A DNA stretch of 64,000 nucleotides. Source: Planococcus sp. 107-1 (GTDB lineage: Bacteria > Bacillota > Bacilli > Bacillales_A > Planococcaceae). The stretch's first letter is position 1; the number at the start of each line of letters is the position of its first letter. The stretch lies in assembly GCF_021513255.1 (NCBI RefSeq), contig NZ_CP090977.1, forward strand, positions 2,914,001 to 2,978,000, read 5' to 3'. Both the position numbers and the translations under genes were made by a program. Below the pieces are notes generated by a model, which saw only the letters and a list, made by a program, of their open reading frames with translations, did not search any database and had not been told where the DNA came from. Positions 1-9,252 of this stretch are shown here, in pieces.

Positions 1-220
1 CTGGATCTCCAAGCCCTGCTGTTCCAAGTACAATAGAAAAGAATACAAGCGGCACAACGAGCATATTGATCAAGCTCAAAAATAATTGTCCAACAGGAAC
101 AAATACGTATGTATTTAAAGTCTCAAATGATCCGGGTGCAAACAAATTGATAAGCAAACCAACAATTGCCCCTAAGACCAATCCAGTTAACACTTTTATA
201 GTTAAACCAGGTTTTTTCAT
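1..220 (-). CDS. Dicarboxylate/amino acid:cation symporter, N-terminal part
   Basis: Only the first 73 codons lie in the window; the gene continues past base 1. The start ATG at 220 follows AAAGGAAG at good spacing. The translation begins MKKPGLTIKVLTGLVLGAIV and continues through a helix ending LINMLVVPLVFFSIVLGTAG, which is the N-terminal pattern of the DAACS family (GltP/GltT/DctA type). These are integral membrane proteins that import glutamate, aspartate or C4-dicarboxylates with Na+ or H+. The substrate cannot be read from this fragment. The family call is strong; a specific gene name is not justified. Confidence 0.8.
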   Translation of the reverse strand, partial: MKKPGLTIKVLTGLVLGAIVGLLINLFAPGSFETLNTYVFVPVGQLFLSLINMLVVPLVFFSIVLGTAGLGDP

Positions 221-415
221 TCATCATCTTCCTTTTTTTAAGATTAGGCTTTAGTTTACCCGAAAACTGAAAAAAATTACAGTGGAATGTCGGTTGTTTA
301 GTAAAATTTTAGTATATTTATATAGTGATTCTAGTTTTCATTTCTGCTTTTCTGTAACAAAAACAAGGATAAAATCCTTTAGATGCCTACTTTTTTACAT
401 AGCTGACTTGGCGGC

Positions 416-461
416 AAAAAAGGACAGATAAACTGAACATCTCAATTTATCTGCCCTTTTG
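416..461. terminator. Intrinsic terminator between symporter and TetR gene
   Basis: An inverted repeat (CAGATAAA / TTTATCTG, extended by AAAAGG / CCTTTT) is flanked by A and T runs, so it can end transcription on either strand. It sits 58 bases after the TetR stop and upstream of the divergently spaced symporter leader. The rest of 221-518 shows no gene. Confidence 0.6.
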
Positions 462-518
462 TGAAATTGAGTAATTACATGGTCTTTCCTCATTCAATCC
501 ATTCCTTCATCTGAATTT

Positions 519-1103
519 TTAAAGCAACATTTTAATCAGATATCCAGCATAGATTTCTTCAATTTCCTCTTTGCTGAACTCCCCTTTTTCGGAATACCAT
601 ACAGGAATCCAGTTAGCAGCTCCCAGTATAATCATTCGTGCCATTTTCTGCTGTGTTAAATGGAATTCTCCTCTTTCTGCGCCTTGAGAAATAATTTTAT
701 CGAATAAACCGGCATAGGCATCCCGTCTTTTCGTGATATCATCAATATTCTCTTCTGAAAAAATCTGTTCGGGTCTTATAATTAAGCTGAATATCTCTTT
801 TTCCTGTATCGCAATATCCAAATGGACTCTTATTGCTTTTTCCATTTTTTCTTTCGAAGAAATATTTTCTTGATATATATTTTTAAGCAATTTCATTGCT
901 TCCAATAAAATGAGATCATGGCAATTAAAAAGCAATTCTTCTTTGTTCTTAAAATAATAATAAAGAGAACCTTTAGTCATAAGCAATTCAGCAGCGATGT
1001 CTTCCATTGTGGTTTTATGAAATCCTTGTCTTGAAATAACGGAATTGGCTGAACGGAGGATGTCTTCCTTTTTCTTAGCTGCTTTTCGTTCTCTCAGCTT
1101 CAT
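519..1103 (-). CDS. TetR/AcrR family transcriptional regulator
   Basis: A 194-residue protein with the TetR N-terminal helix-turn-helix at about residues 10-55 (GFHKTTMEDIAAE then the recognition part TKGSLYYYFKNKEELL) and a helical ligand-binding C-terminal part. ATG at 1103 follows GGGGAGGA; a TTG one codon upstream is also possible. It lies directly downstream of an acyl-CoA dehydrogenase gene on the same strand with a gap of 77 bases. By analogy with FadR-type TetR proteins of Bacillus it may repress fatty acid degradation genes and respond to acyl-CoA, but this role is inferred from the neighbour only. Confidence 0.85.
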   Translation of the reverse strand: MKLRERKAAKKKEDILRSANSVISRQGFHKTTMEDIAAELLMTKGSLYYYFKNKEELLFNCHDLILLEAMKLLKNIYQENISSKEKMEKAIRVHLDIAIQEKEIFSLIIRPEQIFSEENIDDITKRRDAYAGLFDKIISQGAERGEFHLTQQKMARMIILGAANWIPVWYSEKGEFSKEEIEEIYAGYLIKMLL

Positions 1104-1180
1104 CAAATTCCTCCCCCCACCTTTAATCGTATAGATTTAACTGCAGAATCCCCACTAATTTCTTGCGGTTCTGCTCTTTC

Positions 1181-2410
1181 CTATTGATTGCTTTTGACTT
1201 CTTCTTTTAATTGTTCACGCAATTCAAGGCGTCCGATATCGCGTAAATGAACTTGGTCGGGACCATCTACTAAACGCAGCGTCCGCGCATTCGCATAATG
1301 AGCCGCGAGCGGGAAGTCTTCTGTTAAACCGCCTCCGCCAAAGACTTGGATCGCCCGGTCAATGACATTCAACGAAACACGTGGAGCCGCGATTTTAATC
1401 ATCGCAATTTCTTTCCTGGCTGCTTTAGCACCTTCTTCATCAATTTTATGAGCAGCATGCAATGTTAAAAGACGTGCTTGCTCTATTTCAACGCGGCTTT
1501 CAGCAATAATTTCCCGGATGACGTCTTTTTCAGCTAAAGTGGAACCGAATGCCACTCGGCTGTCGGTACGTTTGCATAATAATTCAAGTGCCCTTTCTGC
1601 TGCTCCAATTGCGCGCATGCAATGATGAATTCTGCCTGGTCCAAGGCGTCCTTGCGCGATTTCAAATCCACGGCCTTCGCCAAGCAGCATATTTGATGCT
1701 GGTACCCGGACGTTATTGTAATGGACTTCAGCATGCCCTTGCGGCGCATCGTCGTAGCCAAAAACGGTCAGCGGTCGCTTGATTTCGACTCCTGGCAGGT
1801 CGAATGGCACCAAAATCATCGACTGCTGCTGGTGCTTCGGAGCATCCGGATCGGTTTTGCCCATCACGATCGCTATTTTACAGCGGGGGTCCATCGCGCC
1901 AGTCGTCCACCACTTCTTGGCGTTGATGACATATTCATCTCCATCCCGGACAAAACTGCTTTGGATGTTTGTTGCATCTGAAGAAGCCACATCTGGTTCT
2001 GTCATTGAAAAGCATGAACGGATTTCGCCGCGCAAGAGCGGCTCAAGCCACTGCTTCTTCTGTTCTTCGGTTCCGTATTTCACGAAAACTTCCATATTCC
2101 CTGTATCCGGGGCGTTGCAATTAAAGATTTCTGGAGCAATTAAAGAGCGGCCCATAATTTCACAAAGATGTGCGTAATCATAATTTGAAAGGCCTGCGCC
2201 GTATTCTGGATGGTCCAAAAATAAGTTCCACAGCCCCTGCTTTTTCGCTTTTGCTTTTAATTCTTCAATAATCGGTGGGATTGTCCAGCGGTCTTCCGCT
2301 TCTTCGATATATTTTTCAACCGTTTTTTCATTCGGATAAATGTACTCGTCCATAAATTTTATTAATTTCACTCGTAGTTCTTGTGCTTTAGGTGATAACT
2401 CTTTAAGCAT
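1181..2410 (-). CDS. Acyl-CoA dehydrogenase family protein
   Basis: A 409-residue flavoprotein of the acyl-CoA dehydrogenase family, expected to oxidise acyl-CoA to 2-enoyl-CoA with FAD in beta-oxidation or amino acid breakdown. Visible family features are the FAD and substrate-binding segment [17 protein letters not shown] (about residue 135), the [10 protein letters not shown] segment, and the C-terminal [15 protein letters not shown] motif that contacts FAD. The length and the [14 protein letters not shown] ending resemble the FadE11/ACAD10-11-like branch. The start at 2410 follows GGGGGAAG-like sequence. The TetR gene downstream probably shares the transcript. The substrate chain length is not known. 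Confidence 0.9.
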   Translation of the reverse strand: MLKELSPKAQELRVKLIKFMDEYIYPNEKTVEKYIEEAEDRWTIPPIIEELKAKAKKQGLWNLFLDHPEYGAGLSNYDYAHLCEIMGRSLIAPEIFNCNAPDTGNMEVFVKYGTEEQKKQWLEPLLRGEIRSCFSMTEPDVASSDATNIQSSFVRDGDEYVINAKKWWTTGAMDPRCKIAIVMGKTDPDAPKHQQQSMILVPFDLPGVEIKRPLTVFGYDDAPQGHAEVHYNNVRVPASNMLLGEGRGFEIAQGRLGPGRIHHCMRAIGAAERALELLCKRTDSRVAFGSTLAEKDVIREIIAESRVEIEQARLLTLHAAHKIDEEGAKAARKEIAMIKIAAPRVSLNVIDRAIQVFGGGGLTEDFPLAAHYANARTLRLVDGPDQVHLRDIGRLELREQLKEEVKSNQ

Positions 2411-2603
2411 TTCAACTTCCCCCTGACTTTATTTTAAAGTTGCAAGTTCTTGAGTTTCTCAAATTAGTTGTAAAATTTAGAACCTATCTTCAAAAATAGT
2501 ATAAGGGTTCTTTTTTTGAATTACAAGTCAATTTTCAAACGATTTTAAATATTTATTTAATTAACCAGTTTTTTCTTTTTAAAACTTAATGATAAACAAA
2601 ACA

Positions 2604-2635
2604 AAGACCCTTTCCGCGTTAACGGAAAGGGTCTT
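2604..2635 (-). terminator. Terminator of yebC
   Basis: A perfect 13-base-pair inverted repeat (AAGACCCTTTCCG) with a 6-base loop, followed on the minus strand by a T-rich tail. It lies 14 bases after the yebC stop codon. Confidence 0.85.
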
Positions 2636-2648
2636 CACTTTGCTTATT

Positions 2649-3367
2649 CTATTCAGCCAACTCGACGTTATGGTAAACCTGCTGAACGTCTTCCAAATCT
2701 TCAATGGCATCAATCATTTTTTCAAACTGAGCTTGCGCTTCTTCTGGAAGCTCCAATTCATTTTGTGCAAGCATGGTTAATTCCGCTACTGTGAATTCTG
2801 TAATGCCCGCATTTTTAAATGCTTCTTGAACCACATGGAATTGATCAGGCTCAGCGTAAACAATCACAGAGTCTTCTTCTGCGATGATGTCGCGTACATC
2901 AACATCCGCTTCCATTAATAGTTCAAGCACTTCTTCTTCGCTCTTGCCTTCGATGCCGAATACTGCGGTATGGTCGAACATATAGGAGACAGATCCGCTG
3001 ACACCCATATTGCCGCCGTTTTTCCCGAATGCGGCGCGTACATCTGAAGCTGTTCGGTTTACGTTGTTTGTCAAAGTATCGACAATCACCATCGAACCAT
3101 TCGGCCCGAATCCTTCATAGCGAAGTTCATCGTAGCTTTCTTCTGATCCGCCTTTGGCTTTTTCGATCGCCCGGTCGATAATGGCTCTTGGCACACTATA
3201 AGTTTTCGCGCGCTCAAGCACCACTTTCAACGCTTGGTTCGATTCAGGATCCGGTTCCCCTTGTTTCGCCGCTACGTAAATTTCGCGGCCAAATTTTGCA
3301 TATATCCGGCTAGTATTAGCATCTTTTGATGCTTTTTTTCTTTGATGTTATTCCACTTGCGTCCCAT
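2649..3367 (-). CDS. yebC: YebC/PmpR family DNA-binding protein, frameshifted as sequenced
   Basis: The open frame of 193 codons from 3230 to 2649 lacks the conserved YebC N-terminus. That N-terminus is present just upstream: ATG at 3367 begins [12 protein letters not shown] and, after one frame change, continues as [20 protein letters not shown]. The change falls in a run of seven T on the plus strand (3333-3339); eight would restore the frame and give 239 residues, the usual family length. YebC-family proteins are widespread; they were described as transcription regulators and more recently as factors that help ribosomes through polyproline stretches. The break is more likely a sequencing error than a real pseudogene, because the rest is fully conserved. 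Confidence 0.85.
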
Positions 3368-3652
3368 TCTGGTTTCCCACTTTCTTTCAACTTTGAATGT
3401 GAAGAACGTTCACTCCTTCTATTATATAATAAATGCCAGGATTTTTTCGAGTTATAGAAATTGAAAAGGAAAAAAATTCAAAGCTCTTCATAAAATACAG
3501 TGCATAACTTCAAGAAAATGAAAGCGAAGGCAATTGTCGATAACCAAATGGGGCTGCGCATCACTTCTACTTTATTTGAAGAAACAAATTCGCTCCTATA
3601 CAAAGACGGCACACTCGAAACGAATGTCGGACCCGAAGAGTTAAATAATTGC

Positions 3653-3691
3653 AAAAAGCGGCATTCCCTTTTACAGAGAATGCCGCTTTTT
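3653..3691. terminator. Bidirectional terminator overlapping a stop codon
   Basis: Stem AAAAAGCGGCATTC / GAATGCCGCTTTTT with an 11-base loop. The TAA of the small minus-strand gene at 3671 lies in the loop, so the last codons of that gene are also half of the hairpin. Confidence 0.8.
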
Positions 3692-3910
3692 CTTTTCGTT
3701 CTTATCCGTTCGGAAATACTCGGACAGTTGAATCACACGGGCGTTTCCCGTATGCAATTCGTGATAGATGCCGCGGCTATCCGTGAACGAAATATACTGA
3801 TCCCGTTCGCTTCGGATCAATTGCTCCGCCTCTTCCTGAGATTCCAAGTGGACAAACCTCCGGATGTAATGATTTTCATCGAAAAAGTAAGTGACTTTAA
3901 ATTCTTTCAT
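3671..3910 (-). CDS. Small conserved-looking protein downstream of nos
   Basis: A 79-residue, charged protein starting MKEFKVTYFFDENHYIRRF. ATG at 3910 follows GGGTGG; a GTG at 3919 is an alternative. The gene begins 12 bases after the reconstructed nos stop, so the two are probably co-transcribed. I do not recognise a named domain; the alternating pattern and aromatic residues suggest a small alpha/beta protein. No signal peptide or membrane segment is seen. A role linked to NO synthase is only suggested by position. Confidence 0.6.
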   Translation of the reverse strand: MKEFKVTYFFDENHYIRRFVHLESQEEAEQLIRSERDQYISFTDSRGIYHELHTGNARVIQLSEYFRTDKNEKKKRHSL

Positions 3911-3922
3911 AAAAACCACCCA

Positions 3923-5027
3923 TTAAGTTGAGTATGGCGCTTTCTGATAGAAGTAATTAGGCTTCACTTTGTCGTTCTTATACGGCTTATGGAAAATATG
4001 CGTTGTGGCCGGTGACATCGGCGGAATGAGCCAAGCCCAATTGCCAGTAACATCGCGTCCAGCTCCCGCCTCTTTTTTTCTCAAAGCTGCTAAACTGCTT
4101 AGCAGCTGTGTGATGATCCACAATTGTTACGCCCGCCTCATTGAAAGACTCTAAGACTGCGACATTCAATTCGACAAGCGCCCGGTCTTTCCAGAGCGTC
4201 CGGTTCGAGCTTGTATCCGCACCGATTGCTTCTGCTACTGCCGGCAATAAATCATAGCGGTCTTCATCAGCCAAATTCCGCGCCCCGATTTCGGTTCCCA
4301 TATACCAGCCATTGAAAGGTGCCATTGTATAATGGATGCCGCCGATTTCAAGCTTCATTTCGGAAATGATCGGAACAGCATACCATTTAGCATCCAGCTC
4401 TTTAAATCCTTCAAAATCAGGATGCGTAATTTCGACTTCCATCACGGACTCTTCCGGCAACTCGAAATAGCGCGGTTCTTGCCCTTTTACTTGAATCACA
4501 ATCGGGAGAATATCAAAATGGGTCCCTTCGCCTTCCCAGCCCAATTGTTCGCATTGCTTCGTGAATTCGATCGAACTGGAGTCTCCAACCACTTTTCCAT
4601 CTTTTTCATAGCCGGCATAGCGGATCAATTGATGATTCCAGATGCGCATCTCATCTTCTCCATCATGTGCAGCCGGAAAGACCGTAATTGCCGGGCGGAT
4701 TTTCCCTTTATTCGTCGCAAAATCAATATGGTTAACGAGGGCTTCAAATGCGCCTTCAGCTGTTTTTTGTCCGCGTTCATCAAAAACCGTCAATGAATTC
4801 CAAAATAGCCGGCCGATGCAGCGGTTGTTGTTGCGCCATGCCATCTTCGCTCCATGCTCTAATTCTTCGAACGTATGGTGATAGGTTCCTGTCGCTTCAA
4901 TTTCCTTGGTTACAGCCTCTAGTCGATCTTCCAGCTCTTGCTCGTTTTTTTCAAGCTCGGTGTAGCAAATCACTAGAAAATCAGCCGCTTCTTCTAGCAA
5001 AGCATCCCTTGTCTCAATTGCCTTCAC
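3923..5027 (-). CDS. nos: Nitric oxide synthase oxygenase, frameshifted as sequenced
   Basis: Bacterial NO synthase makes NO from L-arginine using a heme-thiolate centre and pterin, borrowing electrons from cellular reductases. The heme-ligand cysteine is in [14 protein letters not shown] (about residue 70), and the substrate-site segment [20 protein letters not shown] is intact. As read, the frame runs off after SSFEKK into an unrelated tail ending at 3987. The true C-terminus ([20 protein letters not shown] to [10 protein letters not shown]) is present in the next frame and ends at 3923. The switch lies in a run of seven T at 4073-4079; six would restore a protein of about 367 residues, normal for the family. 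GTG at 5027 has the best-placed GGAG; 5033 (ATG) is an alternative. No reductase domain is fused. Confidence 0.9.
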
Positions 5028-5154
5028 GTACATCACTCCTTAGTTTCATCATAACACCTCGCCGCTCATATCATAAATGATAGCTCTTTGTTTTTAGGCG
5101 TGGATGCAGTAGACTTGAAATAGTTTGAAAATATAAATTAAGGAGATTCCATCC

Positions 5155-5958
5155 ATGGTAAAAGCGATTTTCTTTGATTTGGACGACACGTTATTATGGG
5201 ATAAAAAAAGTGTGGCTTTGGCTTTCGCAAAAACTTGTAAGCTCGCTTCCGAAATCAGTGGGAAAGACTGCAGCGGACTTGAAGAGGCGGTAAGAAACGA
5301 GGCAACTGAACTCTATGCCAGCTATGCTACCTACCCCTATACGAAAATGATCGGCATCAATCCTTTTGAAGGATTATGGGGAATTTTCGATGATGAAGGC
5401 GATGATTTCCAGCAAATGAAAGCCTTAATATCGGATTATCAGCGTGATGCTTGGACAGGCGGATTGAAAAAAATCGGCATTGAGGACCCTGCACTCGGTG
5501 GAAAGCTAGCCGCTTATTTTCCAGAAGCCAGAAAGCAAAGTCCGATTCTTTACGAAGAATCTTTGGAAATCCTGGATCAGTTAAAAGGCCGCTATCAATT
5601 ACTGCTGTTGACGAACGGCTCTCCATCGCTGCAATATACGAAACTTGAGATTACACCAGAAATTGCCCCCTATTTTGACCACATTGTCATTTCCGGAGCA
5701 TTCGGGCGCGGCAAGCCGGCTCCAGCCATTTTTGAACATGCTTTATCGAAATTCAGCCTGCAGCCGGAAGACGCCTTGATGGTCGGCGATAACCTCCTGA
5801 CCGATATTATCGGCGCCGAAAAAGCCGGCATCCGTTCTGTCTGGATCAACCGGGAAGCTAAAGCTCCCCACGAAACCATTCTACCTACATACGAGATCAA
5901 ACACCTCCAGGAATTGCTGCCGATTCTGGAACACATCAAAAAAGCAGAAAAGCTCTAA
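5155..5958 (+). CDS. HAD superfamily hydrolase (YsaA-like)
   Basis: A 267-residue HAD subfamily IA phosphatase. Motif I is FFDLDDTLLW (nucleophile Asp about residue 9), motif II is LLLTNGSPS, the lysine of motif III is in GRGKPAPAIF, and motif IV is MVGDNLLTDIIGAEKAG. A helical cap lies between motifs I and II. ATG at 5155 follows AAGGAG. It is divergent from nos. HAD-IA enzymes act on small phosphorylated metabolites such as nucleotides or sugar phosphates; the substrate is unknown here. Confidence 0.85.
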   Translation: MVKAIFFDLDDTLLWDKKSVALAFAKTCKLASEISGKDCSGLEEAVRNEATELYASYATYPYTKMIGINPFEGLWGIFDDEGDDFQQMKALISDYQRDAWTGGLKKIGIEDPALGGKLAAYFPEARKQSPILYEESLEILDQLKGRYQLLLLTNGSPSLQYTKLEITPEIAPYFDHIVISGAFGRGKPAPAIFEHALSKFSLQPEDALMVGDNLLTDIIGAEKAGIRSVWINREAKAPHETILPTYEIKHLQELLPILEHIKKAEKL

Positions 5959-5978
5959 AGAGCCTTTCTGCTTTTTGC
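5940..5978. terminator. Bidirectional terminator between HAD gene and serA
   Basis: Inverted repeat AAAAGCAGAAA...TTTCTGCTTTT around an AGCTCTAAAGAGC core, with A and T runs at the two ends. It ends two convergent genes. Confidence 0.75.
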
Positions 5979-7571
5979 TTATAGATTAATCGCTGTCACT
6001 TCTTCGATTTCGGCTAAGTTTTTCAATTGCTCGAGGCTTGATTGCGGGGCTGCTTTGTCGATGGACAGCATCATGATAGCCGCTCCGCCTTCATTTGAAC
6101 GCCCCACTTGCATCGTCGCAATATTGACGTTTTCTGTTCCAAGCAAGGTTCCGACGCGCCCAATTACACCAGGGCGGTCATTGTGGCGAATGAACATTAG
6201 ATGCCCTTTCGGCACGACATCGACGATAAAATCATCAACCTTGACGATACGTATGCCTTGTCCGTTCAGCAAAGTTCCAGCTGCTTTTCGAGTGCCTTTT
6301 GCCGTTTTCACTTCCACTGTGATCAAATTTGTGAACCCTCTCGCTGTGGTAGACTTGCTTTCGTTGACCGTAATTCCTTTTTGATTGGCCAAATACATCG
6401 CATTGACATCATTGACATGCGTCCCGAGATGGCGCTTCAATAAGCCTTTTAATGTATTGCGGGTTAGCGGGCCGACTTCCATATTCGCCAATTCTCCGGA
6501 ATATTGGATATTCACTTCTTCTGCGGTGCCATCCGCCAAATCGGTCAAAAATATTCCCAGCCGTTCTGACAGTTCGAAATAGGGTTCAATTTTTGCCATG
6601 ATTTCTTTTGGTACAGAAGGCAGATTCACTGAATTACGCACCATTCCTGAAGTCAAGAAACTGATGACGTCTTTGCTGACATCCACAGCAACGCTTTCCT
6701 GCGCCTCAATGGTACTTGCACCGAGATGGGGAGTTGCCACGACTTCTGGCAAATCCAGTAAACGAAAATCGACCATTGGCTCTTGTTCGAATACATCAAG
6801 TGCCGCACCGGCTACTTTTTTCGATTTGATGGCATTGTATAGGGCGTTTTCGTCGATGATTCCACCTCGCGCACAATTGACGATTTGAACGCCGTCTTTC
6901 ATGATTTTAAATGCCTCTTCATTTATCAAATGCCGCGTTTCTTTCAATAAAGGTGTATGGACGGTAATAAAGTCCGCCGCTTTTAACACTTCTTCCACTG
7001 TGCCAAAATCAATGCCCAGCTTGTCCGCTTTTTCTGCTGTCAAAAAAGGGTCATAGGCAATGACATTCATCCGCTGCCCTTTTGCCCGTGCAGCAACTTC
7101 TGCACCAATGCGCCCGAGGCCGACTACGCCAAGCGTCTTGTTCTTGAGCTCTACACCCACATACGATTTGCGGTCCCAGTTTTTATTGCGCAGCGCATGG
7201 AAGGCTTGAGGGATTTTCCGGGCCATCGACATCAGCATGGCGATTGTATGCTCGGCAGCTGAATTGGTGTTGCCGTCTGGCGCATTCACGACAATAATGC
7301 CGCGTTCAGTGGCCGCTTCCAAATCAATATTATCCACGCCTACCCCCGCCCGGCCAATAATTTTCAGCTTTTCGGCTTTTTCAATAATTGCTCGTGTCAC
7401 TTGCGTTTGGCTTCGGACTAAAAGTGCATCGAAATCGCCGATCCGTTCCCCTAATTGTTCAGGAGTCAATTTAGTTTCCATCACGATATTAAATCCTTCT
7501 GCCTGGCGCAAAGGATAAATGCCATCTTCACTTAGCGGATCACTGATCAAAATTTGAAAAGCCATACTCAT
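5979..7571 (-). CDS. serA: D-3-phosphoglycerate dehydrogenase
   Basis: A 530-residue SerA of the long type. It catalyses the first step of serine synthesis, oxidising 3-phosphoglycerate with NAD. The catalytic domain has RAGVGVDNIDLEAATERGI, the NAD-binding GVVGLGRIGAEVAARAKG (about residues 148-165) and the LDVFEQEP and TPHLGAST motifs. The intervening allosteric-substrate-binding domain and a C-terminal ACT domain (IRHNDRPGVIGRVGTLLG) follow. The start overlaps the stop of the upstream aminotransferase gene in an ATGA, so translation is coupled. The pair lies behind a T-box leader, which fits control by charging of an amino-acid tRNA, most likely serine. Confidence 0.95.
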   Translation of the reverse strand: MSMAFQILISDPLSEDGIYPLRQAEGFNIVMETKLTPEQLGERIGDFDALLVRSQTQVTRAIIEKAEKLKIIGRAGVGVDNIDLEAATERGIIVVNAPDGNTNSAAEHTIAMLMSMARKIPQAFHALRNKNWDRKSYVGVELKNKTLGVVGLGRIGAEVAARAKGQRMNVIAYDPFLTAEKADKLGIDFGTVEEVLKAADFITVHTPLLKETRHLINEEAFKIMKDGVQIVNCARGGIIDENALYNAIKSKKVAGAALDVFEQEPMVDFRLLDLPEVVATPHLGASTIEAQESVAVDVSKDVISFLTSGMVRNSVNLPSVPKEIMAKIEPYFELSERLGIFLTDLADGTAEEVNIQYSGELANMEVGPLTRNTLKGLLKRHLGTHVNDVNAMYLANQKGITVNESKSTTARGFTNLITVEVKTAKGTRKAAGTLLNGQGIRIVKVDDFIVDVVPKGHLMFIRHNDRPGVIGRVGTLLGTENVNIATMQVGRSNEGGAAIMMLSIDKAAPQSSLEQLKNLAEIEEVTAINL

Positions 7572-8725
7572 CTCTTCCCTTCATTCAAATAGATTTCCTG
7601 GGCTGCCCGCACGCCTTTTCCGAGTTCAATCTCTTTTCCTGCTTTAACGATGCCGATTTCCATCGCTGCAATCGCTTGAAGCATATCAGCCGGTGAACAA
7701 TATCCCATATGGCCGATGCGGAAAATCGTTTTCGCCATATGCTGCTGGCCTCCTGCGATGTCCATCCCGAATTCTCGTTTCATGATTTTCCGGAAAACCG
7801 GCGAGTCGAAATCAGCTGGTTCAACAGCCGTGACCGTCGGCGACGCATCTTCATCGCTTGTCAACAGTGAAATTCCCAATGCATTAAAGGCGGAACGCGT
7901 CATCTCCATCATCAATCGGTGCCGTGCATATACTTCTTCCAATCCTTCTTCCTCCATCAGTTGGAGCACTTGCTGAAGACCGAAAAGGAGGGAAATTGCC
8001 GGGGTAAAGGGCGTCGTATCTTTCACGATATTATCGCGATGTTTTTTCAAGTCCAGGTAAAAACGCGGCCGCGGATTGTCTTCAATCTTTTTCCATGCTC
8101 GTTCACTAGCTGCTATAAAAGCCAATCCTGCTGGCAGCATAAATGCTTTTTGGGAACCAGTTACAACTACATCCAATCCCCATTCATCCATCTTCGTTTC
8201 CACCCCGCCGATGCAGGAAACGCCGTCGACAATCAGGAGGGCATCCGATACTTCTTTGATGGCCGCCGCGAGTTCCGGTATCGGATTTAATACACCTGTT
8301 GACGTTTCACAGTAGGTTGAGAAAACGGCTTTCACTTCAGGATGCTCTTGCAAAAATTCCTTTACGGCCAACGGCTTTAAAGCTTCTCCCCAAGTTACTT
8401 CGATGATATGGGTCTTAATATCATAAGCTTCACAGATTTTTGCGAAACGTTCCCCGAATGATCCCGTCACAATCACCACTGCTTCTTCTCCGGGAGCGAC
8501 CGTATTGACTGCAGCTGTCTCCAAACCGGATGTGCCGCTACCGGTTAAAATCATCACTTCTTGTTCCGTTCCAAAGACGCGCTTTAACTTCGGCCGGATG
8601 TCGCTGATCATATCGGAAGTACTTTGTCCTCTATGGCCGATCATCGGTTGGCTCATGGCCCGATTTACACTCGGCGGTATGGGCGTCGGCCCTGGAATAC
8701 GCAGGATTTGTTGGTCAGTCAGCAT
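7568..8725 (-). CDS. Class V aminotransferase (alanine-glyoxylate/serine-pyruvate type)
   Basis: A 385-residue PLP enzyme of the AGXT/PucG branch. It begins with the typical RIPGPTPIPPSVNRAMSQPM and carries the PLP lysine in VVVTGSQKAFMLPAGLAF (about residue 193). GGGG before the ATG gives a usable ribosome site. It is first in a T-box-controlled operon and overlaps serA by four bases. I infer that it supplies the transamination step next to SerA, either as a non-orthologous phosphoserine aminotransferase or as a serine-glyoxylate/pyruvate enzyme. No serC or serB is in view to settle this. Confidence 0.85.
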   Translation of the reverse strand: MLTDQQILRIPGPTPIPPSVNRAMSQPMIGHRGQSTSDMISDIRPKLKRVFGTEQEVMILTGSGTSGLETAAVNTVAPGEEAVVIVTGSFGERFAKICEAYDIKTHIIEVTWGEALKPLAVKEFLQEHPEVKAVFSTYCETSTGVLNPIPELAAAIKEVSDALLIVDGVSCIGGVETKMDEWGLDVVVTGSQKAFMLPAGLAFIAASERAWKKIEDNPRPRFYLDLKKHRDNIVKDTTPFTPAISLLFGLQQVLQLMEEEGLEEVYARHRLMMEMTRSAFNALGISLLTSDEDASPTVTAVEPADFDSPVFRKIMKREFGMDIAGGQQHMAKTIFRIGHMGYCSPADMLQAIAAMEIGIVKAGKEIELGKGVRAAQEIYLNEGKR

Positions 8726-8777
8726 AATGAAATTTCCCCTTTCGTTTTAAAACACTTAACTCAGATTTAGTTGAGAA

Positions 8778-9040
8778 GCAAAAAAGGCCCTCCTCCCCTC
8801 ACATATAAATGCAAGGGGCGAAGAGCCTTTCGATTCGCGGTACCACCCTAATTCACTGTCTATTAATAGACAGTCTCATTGGTCAAATGCGTAACGGGCA
8901 CGAGCCGGATGGACCTACTCAAGTTCAATCCATCTATTCAGGAGTGCTGCCATAAGCCGGAAACGCTGATTTTCACCACCCATCAGCTCTCTTCAGATTC
9001 CTCTGCCCATACCGTATCTCCATCAACATAGTTAAGTTAT
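8778..9040 (-). promoter_or_regulatory. T-box riboswitch leader of the aminotransferase-serA operon
   Basis: On the minus strand the hallmark T-box sequence AGGGTGGTACCGCG is at 8849-8836, followed by a strong terminator hairpin (AAGGCTCTTCGCCCC... GGGGAGGAGGGCCTTTTTT) at about 8832-8778. Upstream is stem I with GAGAGCTGATGG and GGTGGTGAAAATCAGC. A UCC triplet at 8943-8941 in CACUCCUGAA sits where a specifier codon is expected and would read serine; this assignment is from position and the serA context, not from a folded model. Uncharged tRNA binding should favour the antiterminator and switch the operon on. Confidence 0.9.
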
Positions 9041-9055
9041 ATTTGAATTGAGTCC

Positions 9056-9084
9056 ATCATAATCAAATAAAAACAAGTTGTCAA
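9056..9084 (-). promoter_or_regulatory. Sigma-A promoter of the T-box operon
   Basis: TTGACA at 9084-9079 and TATGAT at 9061-9056 on the minus strand with exactly 17 bases between them. It lies just upstream of the T-box leader. Confidence 0.85.
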
Positions 9085-9191
9085 TATAGATAAAATATTC
9101 AGACAATATGTAACCGTTTTCAAATTCTAGAAACCTTAACACCGCGCCGTTTTAAACATTATAAATTTTTTTGCATCAATTAACGCAGAAA

Positions 9192-9232
9192 AACCCGGAA
9201 AGCAAAATGGATTTTGCTTTCCGGGCTTTCTT
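9192..9232 (-). terminator. Terminator of the Ter operon
   Basis: Perfect 15-base-pair stem (CCCGGAAAGCAAAAT) with a two-base gap, and T runs following on the minus strand. It lies after the last terD gene. The plus-strand side also has T-rich sequence. Confidence 0.9.
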
Positions 9233-9252
9233 TTTAGACGATATTTTTCAGC

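Noticed and set aside
3518-3931. Plus-strand open frame starting MKAKAIVDNQMGLRITSTLF
   Set aside because: The first 45 codons look protein-like, but there is no clear ribosome site, and the frame runs straight through a strong terminator and antisense to the small nos-linked gene. A short real gene ending near 3650 with another frameshift is possible but not supportable.
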